From positions 3,286,001-3,350,000 of the forward strand of contig CAVSZG010000001.1 of NCBI GenBank assembly GCA_963732405.1: a DNA stretch of 64,000 nucleotides, read 5' to 3'. The stretch's first letter is position 1. Every line of letters starts with the position of its first letter. This document shows positions 1 to 9,412 of the stretch, in pieces. This DNA comes from JAUIAI01 sp963732405. GTDB taxonomy: Bacteria; Pseudomonadota; Gammaproteobacteria; Burkholderiales; Burkholderiaceae_E. Position numbers and translations under genes: made by a program. A model generated the notes under the pieces. The model saw only the letters and a list, made by a program, of their open reading frames with translations. It was not told the DNA's origin and did not search any database.

Positions 1-97
1 CGTGGTGGTGCGCAAGATGAGCAAGGTCGACTGGCTCGACACGCCACGAGACGATCATCTCGCCCCCGTGTATCAGGCTCAAGGAGAGAATCCGTGA
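1..97 (+). CDS. narG: Respiratory nitrate reductase alpha subunit NarG, C-terminal end (partial)
   Basis: Only the last 31 codons are in the window, read from base 2 and ending in the residues AQGENP before TGA. The tail contains KVDWLDTP, which fits the C-terminus of the molybdenum catalytic subunit. Identity rests mainly on context: the stop codon overlaps the GTG start of narH (GTGA), as expected of a narGHJI operon. NarG reduces nitrate to nitrite on the cytoplasmic face of the membrane. Nothing of its active site is visible here. Confidence 0.85.
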   Translation, partial: VVVRKMSKVDWLDTPRDDHLAPVYQAQGENP

Positions 98-1617
98 AAG
101 TACGTGCGCAGATCGGGATGGTCTTGAATCTGGACAAGTGCATCGGCTGCCATACCTGCAGCGTGACCTGCAAAAACGTCTGGACCAGCCGGCCCGGCGT
201 CGAATATGCCTGGTTCAACAATGTCGAGACCAAACCCGGTATCGGCTATCCGAAGGAATGGGAGAACCAGAGCAAGTGGAATGGTGGCTGGATCCGCAAG
301 CCCAATGGCCGGATCGAACCGCGCCAGGGTGGCAAGTGGCAGTTGCTGATGAAGATCTTCGCCAATCCGAACATGCCGCAGATTGACGACTATTACGAGC
401 CCTTCACCTTCGATTATGAGCATCTGCACAGCGCCCCGGAGATGAAGGCGGCGCCGACCGCCAGGCCGCGCTCGCTGATTACGGGCCAGCGGATGGAGAA
501 GATCGAATGGGGTCCGAACTGGGAGGAGATCCTGGGCGGTGAATTCGCCAAGCGCAGCCGCGACCAGAACTTCGAGCAGATCCAGAAGGATATCTACGGC
601 CAGTTCGAAAACACCTTCATGATGTATCTGCCACGGCTTTGCGAGCATTGCCTGAATCCGAGCTGCGTGGCTTCATGCCCTAGTGGCAGCATCTACAAGC
701 GCGAGGAAGACGGCATTGTCCTGATCGATCAGGACAAGTGCCGCGGCTGGCGGATGTGCGTGAGCGGTTGCCCCTACAAGAAGATCTATTACAACTGGAA
801 GAGTGGCAAGGCCGAGAAGTGCATCTTCTGTTATCCACGCATCGAAGCCGGTCAGCCCACCGTCTGCTCCGAAACCTGCGTGGGGCGGATCCGTTATCTG
901 GGCGTGCTGCTTTACGACGCGGACCGGATCGAGGCGGCGGCCAGCGTGGTTCATGATCGTGATCTGTACCAGGCCCAGCTCGATATCTTCCTGGATCCGA
1001 ACGATCCGCAGGTGATCGAGCAGGCGCGCCGCGATGGCGTGCCCGAGGCCTGGCTCAGCGCGGCGCGCAACAGCCCGGTCTATCGCATGGCCGTGGACTG
1101 GAAAGTGGCCTTGCCGCTTCACCCCGAGTATCGGACACTGCCCATGGTCTGGTATGTACCGCCGCTCTCGCCGATCACCGCCGCCGCCAATGCCGGGCAG
1201 GTGGGCAACAATGGCGAAATCCCCGACGTTCGTCAGCTACGCATTCCGGTCAAGTATCTGGCCAACCTGCTGACCGCCGGCGATACGGCACCGGTGGTGC
1301 GCGCGCTCGAGCGTATGCTGGCGATGCGCGCCTACCAGCGGGCGCGCCACGTGGACGGCGTGACCAGCACCGAGGCGATCGATCAGGTCGGCCTGAGCGT
1401 GGAGCAGGTCGAAACCATGTATCGGATCATGGCGATCGCCAACTACGAGGATCGTTATGTGATTCCGGGAACGCATCGTGAATATGCCGAGAATGCGTTC
1501 AATGTTCGCGGCGGTTGTGGCTTCAGTTTCGGCAATGGCTGCTCGGAAGGGGTGACCGAGACCAGCCTGTTCGGCAGCGAGAAGAAGCGCACGATTCCGA
1601 TCAAGGCGGAGATCTGA
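94..1617 (+). CDS. narH: Respiratory nitrate reductase beta subunit NarH
   Basis: This 507-residue iron-sulfur subunit carries electrons from NarI to NarG at the cytoplasmic side of the membrane. Four cysteine clusters are visible: CIGCHTCSVTC at residues 16-26, CEHCLNPSCVASC near 183-195, CRGWRMC near 216 and CIFC near 243 with its partners further on. The Trp in CRGWRMC is the family's hallmark of the site that holds a 3Fe-4S rather than a 4Fe-4S cluster. The GTG start is supported by an AAGGAG ribosome binding site just upstream and by overlap with the narG stop. Length is typical for NarH. It is the second gene of narGHJI; narJ follows after 2 bases. Confidence 0.97.
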   Translation: MKVRAQIGMVLNLDKCIGCHTCSVTCKNVWTSRPGVEYAWFNNVETKPGIGYPKEWENQSKWNGGWIRKPNGRIEPRQGGKWQLLMKIFANPNMPQIDDYYEPFTFDYEHLHSAPEMKAAPTARPRSLITGQRMEKIEWGPNWEEILGGEFAKRSRDQNFEQIQKDIYGQFENTFMMYLPRLCEHCLNPSCVASCPSGSIYKREEDGIVLIDQDKCRGWRMCVSGCPYKKIYYNWKSGKAEKCIFCYPRIEAGQPTVCSETCVGRIRYLGVLLYDADRIEAAASVVHDRDLYQAQLDIFLDPNDPQVIEQARRDGVPEAWLSAARNSPVYRMAVDWKVALPLHPEYRTLPMVWYVPPLSPITAAANAGQVGNNGEIPDVRQLRIPVKYLANLLTAGDTAPVVRALERMLAMRAYQRARHVDGVTSTEAIDQVGLSVEQVETMYRIMAIANYEDRYVIPGTHREYAENAFNVRGGCGFSFGNGCSEGVTETSLFGSEKKRTIPIKAEI

Positions 1618-1619
1618 TC

Positions 1620-2408
1620 ATGAGTCTTTACACCCGAAAGCCGCCTGTCATGCGCTACTCATTGCGCGCGCTGGCCTTGTTGCTGGTGTATCCCGATGCC
1701 ACGCTGCGTGAGCATCTGCCTGAACTGCGCGACGCCCTGCATCAGGAGGCTGCGCTCGGACCGGCGCGTCTGGCCGAGCTGGACGGGCTGATCGGCCGGC
1801 TGGCCAGACGACCAGGGCTCGAGGTCGAGGCCGACTATGTCGAAACCTTCGACCGTGGCCGAGGCAGTTCGCTGCATCTGTTTGAACATGTTCATGGTGA
1901 TTCGCGTGATCGCGGCCCGGCAATGGTCGATCTGAGCCAGACGTATGAACAGGCGGGCCTGTATCTGGCACCCGGCGAGTTGCCGGACTACCTGCCCGTG
2001 GTGTTGCAGTATGCGTCGACCCAGCCGCCGGCAGCAGCGGTCGCGCTGCTGGGTGAGATCAGTCATCTGATCCGGGCGATTTTCAGCGCCTTGCTCAAGC
2101 GTGGCAGCGGCCATGCGATCGTGCTCGCAGCCCTGCTGGAACTGGCTGGCGAGAAGGCCGAACCCGTGCCGGTCGCCGATGAGCCCGACTTGGATGCGAG
2201 CTGGGCCGAGCCGGTGGCCTTCGACGGTTGCTCGGTGCAGGGCCAGGCGGGGCCGACCGGCCAGGTCGGTGCCCGAGCATCGGCGCCCACCGACTCGCAG
2301 CCCATCCATGTGGTTCGGCGCAGCCTTGCACCGACGATGCCTAGCGGCGCGCGGCCTGACCGCCTGTCAGTCGTGTCACGAGAGTCTCAGACCGGAGTTC
2401 AGCCATGA
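1620..2408 (+). CDS. narJ: Nitrate reductase molybdenum cofactor assembly chaperone NarJ
   Basis: The 262-residue protein belongs to the NarJ/TorD-type chaperones that bind apo-NarG and time cofactor insertion before membrane docking. The family signature region is visible: YVETFDRGRGSSLHLFEHVH followed by RGPAMVDL and the segment GLYLAPGELPDYLPVVLQY. The ATG chosen is 2 bases after the narH stop; an in-frame start further upstream would lie inside narH. The last 60 or so residues, after the DLDASWAEPVAF segment, are rich in Gly, Ala, Pro and Ser and somewhat longer than in most NarJ proteins. The stop overlaps the narI start as ATGA, so the two are probably translationally coupled. Confidence 0.95.
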   Translation: MSLYTRKPPVMRYSLRALALLLVYPDATLREHLPELRDALHQEAALGPARLAELDGLIGRLARRPGLEVEADYVETFDRGRGSSLHLFEHVHGDSRDRGPAMVDLSQTYEQAGLYLAPGELPDYLPVVLQYASTQPPAAAVALLGEISHLIRAIFSALLKRGSGHAIVLAALLELAGEKAEPVPVADEPDLDASWAEPVAFDGCSVQGQAGPTGQVGARASAPTDSQPIHVVRRSLAPTMPSGARPDRLSVVSRESQTGVQP

Positions 2409-3128
2409 GCTTTTTGCACAATTTCCTGTTCAACGTCTACCCCTATGTGTGCCTCACGGTGTTTCTGATGGGTAGCCTCGCGCGCTTCGATCGCGATCAA
2501 TACACCTGGAAGAGCGATTCGTCACAACTGCTGCGCCAGCGTCAGTTGCGCTGGGGTAGCAACCTGTTCCATATCGGCATTCTGTTTCTGTTCTTCGGTC
2601 ACTTTGTCGGGCTGCTCACGCCACACGCGATCTATGAGCACTTCATCAGCCCATCGAGCAAACAACTGGTCGCGGTCTATAGCGGGGGAGCGGCCGGACT
2701 GGTCTGCTTCGTCGGCCTGAGCCTGTTGCTGCATCGGCGCATCGTCGACCCTCGTATCCGCCTGACCAGTCACCGCACCGACCTGGCAATTCTGATCATT
2801 CTGTGGCTGCAGTTGCTGCTGGGCCTGATCACGTTGCCCTATTCGCTGGGTCACAGTGACGGCTCGGTCATGCTGGTGCTCAGCGACTGGGCGCAACGAA
2901 TCGTGACCTTCCGGCCCGATGCGTGCGGGTCTGGTGGCCCTGGATCTACCGTACAGGCTGCATCTGATCATGGGCATGACCATCTTTTTGTTGCTGCCAT
3001 TCTCCCGCCTGGTACATGTCTGGAGTGGTTTCGCCACCCTGGCCTATGTGTTGCGGCCTTACCAGGTGGTGCGCTCGCGCCGACTGAACGTGGCGCAACT
3101 GTCCTCAAAAACACAGCGTGCCGCCTGA
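2405..3128 (+). pseudogene. narI: Nitrate reductase gamma subunit NarI, interrupted by a +1 frameshift
   Basis: NarI is the membrane cytochrome b that takes electrons from quinol. The first frame encodes the N-terminus and central membrane segments, including FHIGILFLFFGHFVGLL with two candidate heme-ligand histidines. After residue 173 (bases 2921-2924, gcg-t-gcg) this frame turns into non-NarI sequence. From base 2925 the +1 frame gives the expected ending, LPYRLHLIMGMTIFLLLPF then SRLVHVW, with the other two histidines, stopping at 3128. Removing one base restores a protein of about 240 residues, the normal length. As written, the product would lose the second heme site. The lesion may be real or a sequencing error; the rest of the operon is intact. 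Confidence 0.88.
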
Positions 3129-3143
3129 CCGGAGCAACTCATC

Positions 3144-3923
3144 ATGACGATCTGTTCAACACTGCCCAGCGTCAATGACGTGGCCCTGGCCGAGCCCGAC
3201 GAAGTGCTGTTACCCGACGCGCTTCGCCAACGGGCCTGCGCCGAGCTGTTGCGCCAGTCGGCCATCAACGCCGGTCTGCTGGATCCGCATGATCCGCCAC
3301 CGGTGCGCGGCGTGATGAGCGAGGCCGCCAGCGATGCGATCGAAGCCTTGCTGGCCCGCGAACTCGTCCAGCCCGAACCGGATGAAGCATCCTGTCTGCG
3401 CTACTACCAGGGTCATCCGGCGCAATTCACCCACGGTGAACGGATTCACGCGCGTCATGTGTTGTTTGCGGTGACGCCCGGTGTGGATGTGTCGGCCCTG
3501 CGCCAGCATGCCGAGGCCTGCCTGATCGACGTGCGCAGCGCGCCCGATGAGCAGATCGATCAACGGTTTGCGCACGCCGCCGCGACGCTGTCGAATTGCC
3601 CGAGCGCTGAACAAGGGGGCGATCTGGGCTGGCTCGCCGAATCGGATTGTGCGCCGGAGTTTGCCCGCGACTTGTTCGGCGGGCATGAGATCGGCGTATT
3701 GCCCAGGCTCGTGCACAGCCGCTTCGGCCTGCATGTGGTGGAAATCCTGGACCGGGTTCCCGGCTCGCTCGCAGCCTTCGAGTCAGTCAGACCCGCGGTG
3801 GTCCAGGCCATGCAGCGCCAGGGGTTTGCGACCGCGCTGCGCCAATACCTGCAGATCCTGGGTGCCCAGGCCAGCCTGCAGGGCGTCGATCTCGATGTGG
3901 CGGGCAGTGCACTGGTTCAATAG
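3144..3923 (+). CDS. PpiC/parvulin-type peptidyl-prolyl cis-trans isomerase of the nar operon
   Basis: The 259-residue protein has a parvulin domain from about residue 90: HARHVLFAVTPGVD at its start, QGGDLGWL in the middle and SRFGLHVVEIL at its end. This is the standard PpiC order. No signal peptide is obvious, so it probably acts in the cytoplasm. It resembles the NifM-like isomerases that follow narI in many betaproteobacteria. I infer that it helps fold or mature the nitrate reductase; this is not shown by the sequence. The ATG is 15 bases after the repaired narI stop and looks cotranscribed. Only 2 bases separate its stop from the next gene. Confidence 0.88.
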   Translation: MTICSTLPSVNDVALAEPDEVLLPDALRQRACAELLRQSAINAGLLDPHDPPPVRGVMSEAASDAIEALLARELVQPEPDEASCLRYYQGHPAQFTHGERIHARHVLFAVTPGVDVSALRQHAEACLIDVRSAPDEQIDQRFAHAAATLSNCPSAEQGGDLGWLAESDCAPEFARDLFGGHEIGVLPRLVHSRFGLHVVEILDRVPGSLAAFESVRPAVVQAMQRQGFATALRQYLQILGAQASLQGVDLDVAGSALVQ

Positions 3924-3925
3924 CC

Positions 3926-4528
3926 GTGCTCGACGATCTGTTCAAACACAACGCGTTATGGTCGGCGCGGATGCGGCGCGAGGATCCGTTGTACTTCTCG
4001 CGCCTGGCCGCCTTGCAGGCGCCCGAGTATCTCTGGATCGGTTGCTCGGACAGTCGCGTCCCTGCCAACGTCATCACCGGCCTGCAGCCTGGCGAGGTGT
4101 TCGTGCATCGCAATGTGGCCAATCTTGTGCACCGGGCCGATGTGAATCTGTTGTCGGTGCTCGAGTTCGCGGTTGATACCCTGGGTATCCGCCATATCAT
4201 CGTCTGCGGGCATCATGGCTGTGGTGGCGTGCGTGCGGCGCTGGACGGCCACCGTCATGGCATCATCGATCACTGGCTGCAGGCGATCCGTGATATTGCC
4301 GATGCGTCGGATGCCGAACTCGCGCCGCTGGCCGATGCTTCGGCCCGGCTCGATCGACTCTGTGAACTCAATGTGTGCGCCCAGGTCACCAATCTCGCCC
4401 GCACGCCCATTATCCAGTCGGCCTGGGCGCGCGGCCGGCAGATCAGCATTCATGGCTGGATCTACGGACTGAACGATGGCTTGCTGCGCGACCTGCATTG
4501 CGATCGCGCGGCCCAGGCACAGGCCTGA
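3926..4528 (+). CDS. can: Beta-class carbonic anhydrase
   Basis: The 200-residue enzyme interconverts CO2 and bicarbonate. The zinc site is complete: Cys40 in GCSDSR with the Asp42/Arg44 dyad, and His96 plus Cys99 in CGHHGCGG. The helical N-terminus (FKHNALWSARM) and the segment HRNVANLVHRADVN are typical of the Can-type clade. The start is GTG, 2 bases after the preceding stop, so the gene is probably read from the nar transcript or a promoter inside ppiC. It converges on the oxidoreductase gene that follows. Confidence 0.96.
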   Translation: MLDDLFKHNALWSARMRREDPLYFSRLAALQAPEYLWIGCSDSRVPANVITGLQPGEVFVHRNVANLVHRADVNLLSVLEFAVDTLGIRHIIVCGHHGCGGVRAALDGHRHGIIDHWLQAIRDIADASDAELAPLADASARLDRLCELNVCAQVTNLARTPIIQSAWARGRQISIHGWIYGLNDGLLRDLHCDRAAQAQA

Positions 4529-4558
4529 CTGACCCGCCGTGGAACGACGGTCTGCGCT

Positions 4559-5842
4559 TCAGTTGCCGCGCCAGGCATCCTTGGCCCTGAACCAGGCGGT
4601 GAGCAGCGGGCCGAACCAGGTCCGGCCATGATGCAGGGGCACGGCGTTGAACGGGATCGCATCGAAGGCCGTTGCCGATTCGGCACGGCCGAGAATCTTC
4701 AGGGCCAGCTTGTGGCCGAGGTAGGGCATCAAGGCCACGCCTGAGCCATTGCAGCCCAGGGCATACCAGATGCCGTCGCGCTGACCGATACCCGGCAGAT
4801 CACTGCGTGTCATGGCCACGTTGCCGGTCCAGACATGACTCACACCGGCGTGGGCCAGCGACGGAAAAATGGCCCGCAATTCCTTCATGAGTCGCTCGGC
4901 CGCCTGCACCAAGGGAATCGGGTGCAGGGCGGCTCGCCCGCCCAGGATGATGCGCGTGTTGTCGGGGGAAGGGCGGTAATACAGATGTTTCTCGCGCGTC
5001 TCGACGATCATCCGGCCATTGGGAATCAATTGCCGGACGGTGGCTTCGCCCAGCGCTTCGGTGGCGATCAGGAAACTGGGCAAGGCCACCAGCCGGCGGG
5101 CGAGGTCAGGCGTTGCACGACCGGTGTAGCCGTTGGTCGTTGCCACCACCGTGGCACAGCGGATCTGGCCCCGGCCCGTGTCGATGATGAAACCGTCGCT
5201 CTGCGGATTGACCCGCAACACCGGCGTGAAGCCCAATACCGAGGCACCGGCCGCGCGCGCCACTGCCAGCAGACCTTGCTGAAATCGGGCCGGATGCACA
5301 CTGCCATGCGACAGAAAGAGCAATCCACCCTGGTAACAGTCGGTGGCAATTTCGCGGCGCATGTCGCCCGGTGACAGCACCTCGACGGGTAGTGAGAGGT
5401 CGCGTTGCAGGGCCTTGGCCTCGACGGTCATGGTGTTGAAGTCGCGAGGCGTCCAGGCGCCGCGCAGACGGCCGTTGAGCGCGAGATCGGCCTGGATCGA
5501 TTCCTGCTCGATGAGCGAGCGCACGAACGCCAGTGATGCGATGCCTTCGCGGATCAGGGCCTGCGCCGTCGGCGCACCGAACTTGTGAATCAGACCCGTA
5601 TAAGAGAGCCGATGACCATGACCGATCATGCCGCCCGAGCGGCTCGATCCGCCGTGACCGGGTGACTGCGCATCCAGCACCACGACATGACGGCCGGCAC
5701 GCGCCAGGGTCAGCGCGGCCGACAGACCGGCATAGCCGGCGCCAATGACCAGCACATCGCAACGCGCGGGCAATGTGACCGGCCCGTCGGATTCGCGTGG
5801 TGCGGCATCCCACCAATAGGGTTGTTCAATCAATGTGGTCAT
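4559..5842 (-). CDS. FAD-dependent oxidoreductase of the DAO family (amine/amino-acid oxidase type)
   Basis: This 427-residue flavoprotein has a Rossmann FAD-binding motif at residues 32-37 (VIGAGYAGLSAALTLARAG) and the family segment GGSSRSGGMIGHG close behind. The C-terminal WTGNVAMTRSDLPGIG and the FAD-contacting ALGCNGSGVALMPYLG are arranged as in PuuB-like gamma-glutamylputrescine oxidases and sarcosine-oxidase relatives. Such enzymes oxidise a secondary or primary amine to imine and H2O2. The substrate cannot be read from sequence. It is divergent from a peptide-type ABC importer, so the imported compound may be related to its substrate. That link is inference. Confidence 0.85.
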   Translation of the reverse strand: MTTLIEQPYWWDAAPRESDGPVTLPARCDVLVIGAGYAGLSAALTLARAGRHVVVLDAQSPGHGGSSRSGGMIGHGHRLSYTGLIHKFGAPTAQALIREGIASLAFVRSLIEQESIQADLALNGRLRGAWTPRDFNTMTVEAKALQRDLSLPVEVLSPGDMRREIATDCYQGGLLFLSHGSVHPARFQQGLLAVARAAGASVLGFTPVLRVNPQSDGFIIDTGRGQIRCATVVATTNGYTGRATPDLARRLVALPSFLIATEALGEATVRQLIPNGRMIVETREKHLYYRPSPDNTRIILGGRAALHPIPLVQAAERLMKELRAIFPSLAHAGVSHVWTGNVAMTRSDLPGIGQRDGIWYALGCNGSGVALMPYLGHKLALKILGRAESATAFDAIPFNAVPLHHGRTWFGPLLTAWFRAKDAWRGN

Positions 5843-5999
5843 CGATGGCTCGTGTGCATGGCATGACCCAGTGACAGGTCGGCGGATGGCGGACCTGCGA
5901 GGCCGGCCCGGCTCGCGGATTATCGCCTGTCGGATGATCGCTGCACTAGGGTAGACTGTCCTGAGATCAGCCCGATCAAGAACGAATCAGGAGACCGGC

Positions 6000-7547
6000 A
6001 TGAGAACAGGTATTTCGGCGATGTTGCTGCTGGCCACTGCATTGTCGGCCATGCCCGCGCAGGCTCAGAAGAAGACCCTGGTCGTGGGGATGGGCTCGGC
6101 GGATGCCGGCAAGCTCGATCCGCATGTGGCCTCGACCACGCCCGACAAGGGTCTGCTCAACTGGGTGTTCAACGGCCTGGTCAGAATCAAGCCGGGGCAG
6201 GTGAGTCCGGAGTTCATCGAACCCGATCTGGCCGAAAGCTGGACAGCCAATCCGGCCGGCACCGAATGGACCTTCAAATTGCGTCGCGGGGTGCAGTGTC
6301 ACCATGGCTATGGCGAGTTCACGGCCGCGGATGCGGCCTATTCCCTGCAGCGTGCCGGCAGCAAGGCCACGTCTTCGTATTCAAACGACTACTCGGCATT
6401 CGACCGGGTCGAGGCCCTCGATCCCTATACCGTCAGGATCACCCTGAAAAATCCGGTGGCCGGCTTCCTCGGTTACGTCGCCAATGTGAATGGCGGCAAT
6501 ATGATCTGCAAGAAGGCCGCCGACGAGCTCGGCGAGGGCTTTGCGCGCAAACCGGTCGGCACGGGGCCTTTCGCCTTTGCCGAATATCAGCCCCAGCAGT
6601 TCGTCAAGCTGGTCGCCAACCCGGCGTATTTCCGCGGCGTGCCCAAGCTCGAGGAAATCATCTATCGCTATATCCCGGCTGACTCGAGCCGCGATCTGGC
6701 CTTCCAGTCCGGCGAACTCGATATGGTCTATGGCAAGCAGGACCAGACCTGGGTTGATCGGACCCGAAAGCTGCCCGATACCCGGGTGGTCGCCATGGAA
6801 CCGGCAGAGATGTCGCAGCTCTACCTGAACACCACCGTCAAGCCGCTCGATGACGTGCGCGTGCGCCAGGCCCTGGCCCATGCGATCGATCGCCAGTCCA
6901 TCGTCAAATTCAAGGGCGAAGGCACCTCGCGCGCGGCCGTGTCGGTCGTGCCCTCGGGTTACCTGGGCACTGACGAAAAAGCGCCGTTGCCGGCCTACGA
7001 TCCGGACAAGGCCAGACAGTTGCTCAAGGAGGCCGGCCATCCGCAGGGCGTGACGATCAAGACCATTCACACCACACTGACCGGCATGCAGACCCTCATC
7101 GAAGCCGTACAGGCGCAGGTCCGCAAGGTCGGTATCAATCTGGACATCGAGCTCGTCGAACACGCCACCTTTCATGCCCAGATCCGCAAGAATCTCTCGC
7201 CGGTCGTGCACTATCAGGCCGGGCGTTTCCCGGTTGCTGATGTTTACCTCACCCAGTTCTTCGATTCGGCCTCGATCGTCGGCACCCCCAGTGCGGTGAC
7301 CAATTTCTCGCATTGCAAGGTGGCCGATCAGGAGATCCGCGGCGCCCGCGTGGCCACCGACCCCGAGCAACAGAAGGCGCTCTGGCAGGCGGCGCAGCGC
7401 AAGATCATCGAGGAGGTCTGCGCCGTTCCCGTCTATGAACAATTGCAGTTGTGGGCGTGGCATTCATCGCTCGATCTGGGCTATGAACTCAAGGGTTCGC
7501 TGAATCTGTCGCCGCCCATCACCGAGAGCACGCGCTTCACCCGCTGA
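6000..7547 (+). CDS. ABC transporter periplasmic substrate-binding protein (SBP family 5)
   Basis: The 515-residue protein starts with a cleavable signal peptide (MRTGISAMLLLATALSAMPA then QAQ) and has the SBP_5 layout of DppA/OppA-type receptors: LDPHVASTTPDKGLLNWVFN near the mature start, LAESWTANPAGTEWTFKLR, and TGPFAFAEYQP in the middle. It probably captures small peptides, opines or similar compounds in the periplasm. An AGGAG ribosome binding site precedes the ATG. A -10-like TAGACT lies about 50 bases upstream, between this gene and the divergent oxidase. It heads a four-gene import operon. Confidence 0.93.
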   Translation: MRTGISAMLLLATALSAMPAQAQKKTLVVGMGSADAGKLDPHVASTTPDKGLLNWVFNGLVRIKPGQVSPEFIEPDLAESWTANPAGTEWTFKLRRGVQCHHGYGEFTAADAAYSLQRAGSKATSSYSNDYSAFDRVEALDPYTVRITLKNPVAGFLGYVANVNGGNMICKKAADELGEGFARKPVGTGPFAFAEYQPQQFVKLVANPAYFRGVPKLEEIIYRYIPADSSRDLAFQSGELDMVYGKQDQTWVDRTRKLPDTRVVAMEPAEMSQLYLNTTVKPLDDVRVRQALAHAIDRQSIVKFKGEGTSRAAVSVVPSGYLGTDEKAPLPAYDPDKARQLLKEAGHPQGVTIKTIHTTLTGMQTLIEAVQAQVRKVGINLDIELVEHATFHAQIRKNLSPVVHYQAGRFPVADVYLTQFFDSASIVGTPSAVTNFSHCKVADQEIRGARVATDPEQQKALWQAAQRKIIEEVCAVPVYEQLQLWAWHSSLDLGYELKGSLNLSPPITESTRFTR

Positions 7548-7598
7548 GCCGGGCGCCGGACGACCGATCATCGCGCCTGCGCACCACGGACCGGTTCC

Positions 7599-8537
7599 TT
7601 GACCCGTTTCCTGATCAGGCGGCTGGCGTTTGCCGGTGTGACCTTGTTCGCTGTGCTGACACTGGTCTTCGTGCTCGTGCGCATCGTGCCGGGTGATCCG
7701 GCGCAACTGATCCTGGGTGATCAGGCAAGCAGGGAGGCGATCGAGGCGCTGCGCCACCGGCTCGGTCTGGACATGAGCATTCCGGCTCAGTACCGGGTGT
7801 TTCTGACCGGTGCACTGCAGGGCGACTGGGGTGTGTCAATGGTGACCGGTCGACCCGTGGTCAGCGAAGTGCTGCGCGTGCTGCCCTGGACCATCGAACT
7901 GACCCTGGTGTCCCTGCTGATCGGTATCGTGATCGGCATTCCGATGGGCGTGTATGCGGCGATCCATCGCAATCGTTGGATCGACTATCTGACCCGTCTG
8001 ATTTCGTTGCTCGGTCTCTCGTTTCCGGCCTTCGTCGCCGCGATTCTGCTACTCCTGATGTTCGCCATCGTGCTGCCCTGGTTTCCGGTGATCAGCGGGC
8101 GCTCGGGCAGTGCCACGGCATGGTTTCAGTCGATCACCCTGCCGGCCATCAATCTGGGGCTGATCTCGGCCGCCTACATCATGCGCGTGACCCGCTCGGC
8201 AATGCTCGATGTGCTGTCCGAGGACTATGTGCGGACCGCGCGCGCCAAGGGCGTGCCCTGGCGCGCCGTGGTCTGGCGCCACTCGCTGCGTAATGCGCTG
8301 ATTCCGATCATCACCGTGGTCGGTCTGTATCTGGGCATTCTGATCGGCAATTCGGTGCTGACTGAAATCGTTTTCAACCGGCCCGGGCTGGGCAAACTGA
8401 TCATCGGCGCGCTGAGTCAGCGCGACTATCCGATGCTGCAAGGCATGATGGTGATCTACACGCTGGTGGTGGTGCTCGTGAATCTGATCACCGACATCGC
8501 CTATGGTCTGGCCGATCCGCGGGTCAAGCTGCAATGA
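7599..8537 (+). CDS. Peptide-type ABC transporter permease (DppB-like)
   Basis: The 312-residue inner-membrane permease begins at a TTG, giving the conserved start TRFLIRRLAFAGVTLFAVLT, a first membrane helix. The signature RIVPGDPAQLILG follows. The EAA-loop region, YVRTARAKGVPWRAVVWRHS with LRNALIPIITVVGLYLG after it, is the contact with the ATPase. About six membrane segments are visible. It pairs with the next permease, whose ATG overlaps its stop (ATGA). Substrate specificity comes from the binding protein upstream. Confidence 0.93.
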   Translation: MTRFLIRRLAFAGVTLFAVLTLVFVLVRIVPGDPAQLILGDQASREAIEALRHRLGLDMSIPAQYRVFLTGALQGDWGVSMVTGRPVVSEVLRVLPWTIELTLVSLLIGIVIGIPMGVYAAIHRNRWIDYLTRLISLLGLSFPAFVAAILLLLMFAIVLPWFPVISGRSGSATAWFQSITLPAINLGLISAAYIMRVTRSAMLDVLSEDYVRTARAKGVPWRAVVWRHSLRNALIPIITVVGLYLGILIGNSVLTEIVFNRPGLGKLIIGALSQRDYPMLQGMMVIYTLVVVLVNLITDIAYGLADPRVKLQ

Positions 8538-9412
8538 GCCGGCCGCCGTTTTCCGCGTCGCCCCTGGGCCAGTTCCTCAAGGCGATCCTGCAGGCCTTTA
8601 ATACCAACAAGACGTCCTGGGTAGGTCTGGTGGTGTTCCTGCTGGTGGCGGCGGCGGCCATTCTGGCACCATGGCTCTCGCCCTTCGATCCACTCGAGCA
8701 GAACATTCTCGAGCGGCTCAGGCCGCCGTCGGCCGAGCATTGGCTGGGCACCGACAACTTCGGCCGCGACACCTTGTCGCGCCTGCTGCACGGTGCGCGG
8801 ATCTCGCTGATCATCGGCATCGCCTCGACCGCGATTGCGCTGATTGCCGGCACGGTGATCGGCATGACCGCCGGCTGGTATGGCGGACGACTGGACACGG
8901 TGGTGATGCAGGCCATGGACGTGTTGCTGGCCTTCCCCTCGCTGATCCTGGGCCTGATCCTGGTGGCGATGCTGGGTCCGTCGATGACCAACATCATCAT
9001 CGCGATCGCCCTCACATCGATTCCACCCTTCGCCCGGATCGCCCGCGCGCCGACGATCGCCGTCAAGGAACGCGAGTTCGTCGAAGCCTGCCGCTCGCTG
9101 GGTTATTCGGATCTGCGCATTCTCGCCCTGCATGTGCTGCCCAACATCTTTCCCGAAATTCTGGTCATGGGTTCGCTATGGCTGGCCAATGCGATCCGTA
9201 CCGAATCCTCGCTGGCATTCGTCGGCCTGGGCGTGAAGCCGCCTATCGCCACCTGGGGCGGCATGATCCGCGAAGGCTTCGAGAACATCCTGGACAGCTA
9301 CTGGCTCGCCCTGGGTCCCAGCCTGGCGATCCTGATCGTGGTGTTTGCGCTCAATCTGCTGGGTGATGGTCTGCGTGATGCCATCGATCCCAAGCTCAAG
9401 GGCGAAGTCTGA
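8534..9412 (+). CDS. Peptide-type ABC transporter permease (DppC-like)
   Basis: The 292-residue permease has the DppC-type N-terminus: a short cytoplasmic tail, one membrane helix (VGLVVFLLVAAAAILAPWLS) and the periplasmic PFDPLEQNILERLRPPSAEH followed by WLGTDNFGRDTLSRLLHGAR, a hallmark of the second permease. The EAA loop appears as FVEACRSLGYSDLRILALHV. The ending LGDGLRDAIDPKLKG is also typical. Its start overlaps the upstream permease and its stop overlaps the ATPase start (TGATG), so all four transporter genes are tightly coupled. Confidence 0.94.
   Translation: MSRPPFSASPLGQFLKAILQAFNTNKTSWVGLVVFLLVAAAAILAPWLSPFDPLEQNILERLRPPSAEHWLGTDNFGRDTLSRLLHGARISLIIGIASTAIALIAGTVIGMTAGWYGGRLDTVVMQAMDVLLAFPSLILGLILVAMLGPSMTNIIIAIALTSIPPFARIARAPTIAVKEREFVEACRSLGYSDLRILALHVLPNIFPEILVMGSLWLANAIRTESSLAFVGLGVKPPIATWGGMIREGFENILDSYWLALGPSLAILIVVFALNLLGDGLRDAIDPKLKGEV

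Noticed and set aside
4529..4558. Terminator between carbonic anhydrase and the FAD oxidase
   Set aside because: Only a 7-bp stem with an internal mismatch and no T-run.
6381..7463. Minus-strand open frame of 360 codons
   Set aside because: Antisense to the substrate-binding protein gene, whose signal peptide and family motifs are clear.
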